From the NCBI GenBank assembly GCA_050258235.1, contig JBLMYK010000162.1, forward strand, positions 1 to 10,222: a DNA stretch of 10,222 nt, in the 5' to 3' direction. The notes below the pieces were generated by a model, which was not told the origin of the DNA, did no database searches, and was given only the letters and a program-made list of their open reading frames with translations. This document shows, in pieces, positions 6,496 to 10,222 of this stretch. Position numbers and translations under genes: made by a program. The DNA comes from JAKOQB01 sp050258235. Lineage in GTDB: Bacteria; Pseudomonadota; Gammaproteobacteria; Burkholderiales; Burkholderiaceae_F. Each line of letters starts with the position of its first letter. Positions within the stretch are counted from its first letter, which is position 1.

Positions 6496-6623
6496 GTAGT
6501 GCGTTGACCCGCGTCATCTGGCCTGCGGCTGCGCGGCATGACCATGGGACACAGTCGAACCTCGACGGCGATGGGCGAGGGCAACGTTCGCCCACCGCGA
6601 AACCGATGACGCGTTGAGCGCTG
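6496..6623. promoter_or_regulatory. Divergent spacer between the MarC and glucan phosphorylase genes
   Basis: This 128-base spacer separates two genes transcribed away from each other, so promoters for both should lie here or just inside the 5' end of the MarC frame, whose start is uncertain. I see no convincing sigma-70 hexamers and no strong Shine-Dalgarno for either gene. Confidence 0.35.
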
Positions 6624-9137
6624 ATGCAAGCACGCCACTACCTGCCTCGCCCGCTGCCGGATCCATTGCTGGATCTGGCGACGCTCGCGCTCGATCTGCG
6701 CTGGATCTGGCATCACGGGGCGGACCGGCTGTGGCGCAGCGTCGACGAGGAACTGTGGCGCGCGACGCAGAACCCGTGGCTGATTCTGGAGTCCGTATCC
6801 GAGGACCGGTTGCAGGCGCTGGCCACGGACCGCGCGTTCCTGGACGCGCTTCGGCAGCAGGTGGCTGCGCGCAACGCGCACCTCGAGTCCACGACCTGGT
6901 TCGAGCAGCACTTTGCCACGCGCTTTCGCGGACAGATCGCCTACTTCTCGATGGAGTTTGGCCTCGGTGAGGCGCTGCCGATCTATTCCGGTGGACTGGG
7001 CGTCCTCGCCGGCGATCACCTGAAGACCTGCTGCGACCTCGGCGTGCCGCTGGTGGGGGTCGGCCTGCTGTACCAGCGCGGCTATTTTCGCCAGAAGCTC
7101 AATGCGCGTGGCGAGCAGATCGAGTTCTATCCGGTCAACGATCCGACGATGCTGCCGCTGCTGCCGTTGCGCGACGGCAGCGGCGCCTGGGTACACGTCG
7201 ACCTGTCACTTCCGGGCCGGCTGCTCAGGCTGCGTTCGTGGCACGTGCAGGTCGGGCGGCGTTCGCTGCTTCTGCTGGACAGCAATCATCCGCTCAATGA
7301 TCCGGCGGACCGCGGCATCACGGGCGAGCTTTACGGTGGCGACCCGGAGGTCAGGCTGCAGCAGGAACTGGCGCTTGGCATCGGCGGGTGGCGCCTGCTG
7401 GAGCAGCTCGGAATCGAATGCAGCGTCTGTCACCTCAACGAGGGTCACGCCGCGTTTGCGGTGCTCGAGCGCGCGCGGCACTACATGCGGCGGCATGCCG
7501 TGCCGTTAGCCGTCGCGCTGCGCTCGACCCGGGCGGGCAACCTGTTCACGACGCACACGCCGGTCGATGCGGCGTTCGATCGATTTGCGCCTGAGCTTGT
7601 CGAGCAGTACCTGCGCGACTACGCGATCGACCTCGGTGTCCCGATGCGCGAACTGCTGGCTCTCGGGCGCATCGACGGAGACGACCTCAACGAACCCTTC
7701 AACCTGGCACTGCTGGCCGTCCGCGCATCCGGCGCCGTGAACGGCGTCAGCCGTCTGCATGGCGAAGTCAGCCGGCGCATCTTCCAGCCGCTGTTCCCGC
7801 GCTGGCCGGGTGCCGAAGTGCCGATCGATCACGTGACCAACGGCGTGCACGTGCCGACCTGGGATTCGGTCGAGGCCGATGCGCTGTGGACGCGGGCCTG
7901 CGGCGCAGATCGCTGGCGCGGCACGCTGGAAGACATCGAGCGGGGTCTGCGCGCGATCCCGGACGAGGAGCTGTGGCAGTTCCGCACTGCGAGTCGCGCG
8001 CGCATGCTGCGCTATCTGCGCCAATGCATGGAGCGGCAGCAGATGGGACGCGGCGGCGCCGGCGCGGACCTCGAGCGGCGTCTCGATGCGCTGGACGCCA
8101 ACGCGCTGACGCTCGGCTTTGCGCGGCGGATGACCGAGTACAAGCGGACCACGCTGCTGCTGCGCGACCCGGACCGGCTGCAGCGGCTGCTTGCGAGCCG
8201 CGACCGTCCAGTGCAGATCGTATTCGCGGGCAAGGCGCATCCGCGCGACGGCGAGGGCAAGCGCCAGCTGCGACAGTGGCAGGAATTCATGGCGCGGGCC
8301 GACATCATGGGCCGCGTCGTGTTCATCGAGGATTACGACCTCGTGGTTGCCGCAGCGCTCACGCAGGGCGTGGACGTCTGGATCAACACGCCGCGCCGGC
8401 CCTGGGAGGCGAGCGGCACCAGCGGCATGAAGATCCTGGTCAATGGCGGCGTGAATCTTTCGTCGCTGGATGGCTGGTGGGCCGAGGCGTTCACGCCGGA
8501 CGTTGGCTGGGCCATCGGCGACCGCAGGGAACATGCCGACGTTGCGACGTGGGACGCGCACGATGCGGAACAGCTGTACGACGTGCTCGAGCGCGACGTC
8601 GTGCCGTCCTTCTACCGGCGCGACTCTTCCGGCGTGCCGCGCGACTGGATCGCGCGCGTGCGCGAGAGCATGGCGCGGCTGACCACGCGCTTTTCGACCA
8701 ATCGCATGTTGCGCGAGTACACCGAGCGGTTCTACCTGCCGCTCGCGCAGCGCCATGAACAGCGCACGCCGGCGCGCTCGCGCGAACTGGAAGCCTTGCA
8801 CGAGTCGCTCGGGCAGCATTGGCCGCAGCTGCACTTCGGCAACGTCGAATGGCAAGGCCGCGGCGTGGAGATCGAATTCGCGGTCCAGGTCTATCTGGGT
8901 GAACTGCCGCCCGAAAGCATCTGTGTCGAGCTGTATGCGGATGAGAGGGACGGCCGGCCCCCATGCAGGCACGTCCTGCAGCGCGCCGATCCGCTCGCGG
9001 GAGCCGCCAATGCATTCTGCTATCGCGGTTCGGTGCCGGCTGAACGCGCGCCGTCCGACTACACGCCGCGCATCATCGCCGCCGGCGACGGCCTGATCGT
9101 GCCGCTCGAGGCCAGTTTCATCACCTGGTTGCACTGA
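6624..9137 (+). CDS. glgP: Alpha-glucan (glycogen/maltodextrin) phosphorylase, GT35, short bacterial type
   Basis: This 837-residue cytoplasmic enzyme would release glucose 1-phosphate from the non-reducing ends of alpha-1,4-glucans by phosphorolysis, using pyridoxal phosphate. The N-terminal 100 or so residues (PDPLLDLATLALDLRWIW, then WRATQNPWLIL) match the DUF3417 region of TIGR02094-type phosphorylases. Then come AYFSMEFGLGEALPIYSGGLGVLAGDH (106-132), CHLNEGHAAF (269-278), FTTHTPVDA (308-316), THVTNGVHVP-like VTNGVHVPTW (404-413), and EYKR (505-508) with FAGKAHPRD (534-542). EASGTSGMK follows, with Lys603 as the PLP Schiff-base lysine, then NGGVNLSSLDGWWAEA (607-622). Length fits the subfamily and all key motifs are intact. 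The start has no clear ribosome binding site, but its first residues align with the family. No other glycogen genes are in the window. The symbol is given by function; orthology to E. coli glgP is distant. Confidence 0.95.
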   Translation: MQARHYLPRPLPDPLLDLATLALDLRWIWHHGADRLWRSVDEELWRATQNPWLILESVSEDRLQALATDRAFLDALRQQVAARNAHLESTTWFEQHFATRFRGQIAYFSMEFGLGEALPIYSGGLGVLAGDHLKTCCDLGVPLVGVGLLYQRGYFRQKLNARGEQIEFYPVNDPTMLPLLPLRDGSGAWVHVDLSLPGRLLRLRSWHVQVGRRSLLLLDSNHPLNDPADRGITGELYGGDPEVRLQQELALGIGGWRLLEQLGIECSVCHLNEGHAAFAVLERARHYMRRHAVPLAVALRSTRAGNLFTTHTPVDAAFDRFAPELVEQYLRDYAIDLGVPMRELLALGRIDGDDLNEPFNLALLAVRASGAVNGVSRLHGEVSRRIFQPLFPRWPGAEVPIDHVTNGVHVPTWDSVEADALWTRACGADRWRGTLEDIERGLRAIPDEELWQFRTASRARMLRYLRQCMERQQMGRGGAGADLERRLDALDANALTLGFARRMTEYKRTTLLLRDPDRLQRLLASRDRPVQIVFAGKAHPRDGEGKRQLRQWQEFMARADIMGRVVFIEDYDLVVAAALTQGVDVWINTPRRPWEASGTSGMKILVNGGVNLSSLDGWWAEAFTPDVGWAIGDRREHADVATWDAHDAEQLYDVLERDVVPSFYRRDSSGVPRDWIARVRESMARLTTRFSTNRMLREYTERFYLPLAQRHEQRTPARSRELEALHESLGQHWPQLHFGNVEWQGRGVEIEFAVQVYLGELPPESICVELYADERDGRPPCRHVLQRADPLAGAANAFCYRGSVPAERAPSDYTPRIIAAGDGLIVPLEASFITWLH

Positions 9138-9155
9138 GGAGATTCTTCGCGCGTC

Positions 9156-9173
9156 ATCGGCCGCGCGGCCGAT
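9156..9173. terminator. Perfect 18-bp palindrome between convergent genes; candidate bidirectional terminator
   Basis: ATCGGCCGCGCGGCCGAT is its own reverse complement. It begins 18 bp after the phosphorylase stop and lies 2 bp beyond the DUF1614 stop on the other strand. Folded as RNA it gives a 7-bp GC-rich stem with a GCGC loop from either strand. No T-tract follows on either side, so it is not a canonical intrinsic terminator. A Rho-assisted end, a 3'-stabilising hairpin or a protein-binding dyad are alternatives. Confidence 0.5.
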
Positions 9174-9175
9174 CC

Positions 9176-9907
9176 TCAGCGCGCGCGCGTGCTGTCCGGA
9201 TCGGAACTTCGACGCGTCGCCAGACCGGCGTACAGGACGGCGAATAGGCCGGTCACGAAGATGCCGTCGAACGTGCCGGCGCCGCCGATCGACACAATCG
9301 GCGCGCCGAGCCCCTGAACCTTGCCGAGGTTGAGCAGATCGGCGCCGATCAATGTGCCGAGGCTGCCGCTGATGTACGCAAGCGGCGCCGCATGGCGGCG
9401 GGACAGAATCAGCGCCACCACCGCCGTCACGAGCGGCGGCACGAACACCGGTATCGCGATGCCCAGACCCGGCACCGGCCGTGCCAGCAGGTGGCATACG
9501 GCGGCAACGGCCGCAATGCCGAGCAGGCTCACGCCGACCAAGCGGTTCTTCAGGATCAGATAGGCCGAGAGCGCGACGGGGATGACCGCACCGCCGATGT
9601 TGACGGCCACGACGGTGGCAGGCCAGTCTCGCACCACGGGAATCACGTAATGGACGCCGAAGAAAGTGACCTCTGCCAGCGTGGTGACAGCGCGCTCCGG
9701 CAGCATCGCGATCGGGATGTTCATATAGCTGCCGAGCAGCGACATCAGCATCAGGACCAGAAACGGTCCCGACCTGATTCCCATGCTGGCCGATGCAAAG
9801 TTCAGGAGCCGAGTTGCGACGGCGCCGACGGTGAGGAATAGGAGCCCTGCCAGGACCAGCAGGAACGGCAATGCGACCGGGAAGTAGTGGAGGCTGAAGG
9901 GCGACAT
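9176..9907 (-). CDS. DUF1614 family integral membrane protein
   Basis: This 243-residue, very hydrophobic protein has about seven to eight membrane segments (for example about 10-33, 45-65, 96-118, 122-142, 150-168, 178-196 and 212-230). Motifs I associate with DUF1614: GSYMNIP at 59-65, NIGGAVIP at 103-110, SGSLGTLIGADLLNL at 180-194 and IGGAGTFDGIFVTG at 207-220. The family's function is unknown; conserved Asp190 and Asp214 within Gly-rich loops could be functional. The ATG at 9907 was preferred over an in-frame GTG at 9925, because the six extra residues (starting MGSSIP) add nothing and neither start has a clear Shine-Dalgarno. It converges with the glucan phosphorylase gene and follows, in the same direction, a partly visible membrane-protein gene 124 bp upstream. 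The C-terminus is a short hydrophilic tail. Confidence 0.88.
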   Translation of the reverse strand: MSPFSLHYFPVALPFLLVLAGLLFLTVGAVATRLLNFASASMGIRSGPFLVLMLMSLLGSYMNIPIAMLPERAVTTLAEVTFFGVHYVIPVVRDWPATVVAVNIGGAVIPVALSAYLILKNRLVGVSLLGIAAVAAVCHLLARPVPGLGIAIPVFVPPLVTAVVALILSRRHAAPLAYISGSLGTLIGADLLNLGKVQGLGAPIVSIGGAGTFDGIFVTGLFAVLYAGLATRRSSDPDSTRAR

Positions 9908-10031
9908 GGGTATCGATGATCCCACTATCGTGACGATTTGCGCGGCGGCGCGTTCAACGACATCTCTTGTCTGCCGGCATCTCGTTCAGTCCGGCCAGCC
10001 ACGCCAGTGGACATTCGCACAATCGCGGCGG
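9908..10031. other. Spacer upstream of the DUF1614 gene
   Basis: These 124 bases separate two minus-strand genes. I see no gene, strong hairpin or convincing promoter. An in-frame GTG at 9925 could extend the DUF1614 protein by six residues. Confidence 0.3.
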
Positions 10032-10222
10032 CTACGGCAGAGGCAGCTCCTTGAATTCCACCGGCGCCGCACTGATGCGCTCATAACGCCGGATGTCGCG
10101 CAGCGTGGACGGCACCTTCGTCAGCAGTGACGCCAGCACCTGCCACAGGGCAACCCATGCTGCGACCGTGAGGCCTTCCGCGAGCAGCCTTGGCCAGAGC
10201 GACGGCTCCGTCAGCGCATACC
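10032..10222 (-). CDS. C-terminal part of a membrane protein of unknown function (cut by right edge)
   Basis: Only the last 62 residues are visible, ending at a TAG. They run from YALTEPSLWPRLLAEG into a hydrophobic helix (about visible residues 12-35, LLAEGLTVAAWVALWQVLAS), then a basic, probably cytoplasmic segment (RDIRRYERI) and a short tail (APVEFKELPLP). The layout 'EPSLW..LL.EGL..A.WVALW' plus 'R..RRYERI..APVEF' is one I recall from C-termini of unnamed bacterial and archaeal membrane proteins, but I cannot name a family. The segment is coding by its helix/charge pattern and a stop in a sensible place. It lies upstream of, and in the same direction as, the DUF1614 gene. Confidence 0.65.
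   Translation of the reverse strand, partial: YALTEPSLWPRLLAEGLTVAAWVALWQVLASLLTKVPSTLRDIRRYERISAAPVEFKELPLP

Noticed and set aside
5120..6595. 491-residue minus-strand ORF overlapping the MarC, coiled-coil and four-helix genes in another frame
   Set aside because: It conflicts with three better-supported frames, and its peptide is low-complexity Arg/Ala/Gly without helices or motifs.
7506..9497. 663-residue minus-strand ORF across the glucan phosphorylase and DUF1614 genes
   Set aside because: Its length comes from few stops in high-GC antisense DNA. It covers two well-supported genes and shows no motif.

Overview
The window is a GC-rich (roughly two-thirds G+C by eye), gene-dense stretch of bacterial chromosome. 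Codon usage, family content and the long antisense ORFs typical of high-GC genomes suggest a proteobacterium, perhaps a beta- or gammaproteobacterium; the lineage is inference. I see no rRNA, tRNA, CRISPR array, insertion sequence or phage module.

Left block, minus strand: a gene cut by the left edge encodes a metallo-beta-lactamase-fold hydrolase of the YSH1/beta-CASP RNA-processing type. It lies 27 bp downstream of a LOG-family (TIGR00730-like) nucleotide hydrolase gene, and the two look like one operon. A non-coding spacer of about 335 bp separates them from a divergent plus-strand pair: an 88-residue two-helix membrane protein ('holin-like') whose stop overlaps the start of an 880-residue P3A-type proton-pumping ATPase.

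Middle block, minus strand and convergent with the ATPase: a MarC-family membrane protein, a 105-residue coiled-coil protein with a strong Shine-Dalgarno, and an unrecognised 171-residue four-helix membrane protein. Each is about 107 bp from the next.

Right block: an alpha-glucan phosphorylase (GT35, short bacterial type with a DUF3417-like N-terminus) reads on the plus strand and converges on a DUF1614 membrane protein. A perfect 18-bp palindrome lies in the short gap between them. The right edge cuts a minus-strand gene whose visible C-terminus is a membrane helix followed by a basic tail.

A tentative common theme is energy and ion homeostasis under stress. RNA and nucleotides would be recycled by the beta-CASP nuclease and LOG hydrolase, storage glucan mobilised by phosphorolysis without spending ATP, and the membrane gradient maintained by the P3A pump with several poorly described membrane proteins. 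The families are recognisable from motifs, but the link between them is inference from proximity alone. The most intriguing items are the tiny membrane protein overlapping the proton pump and an insertion of about 50 residues in the pump's P domain.
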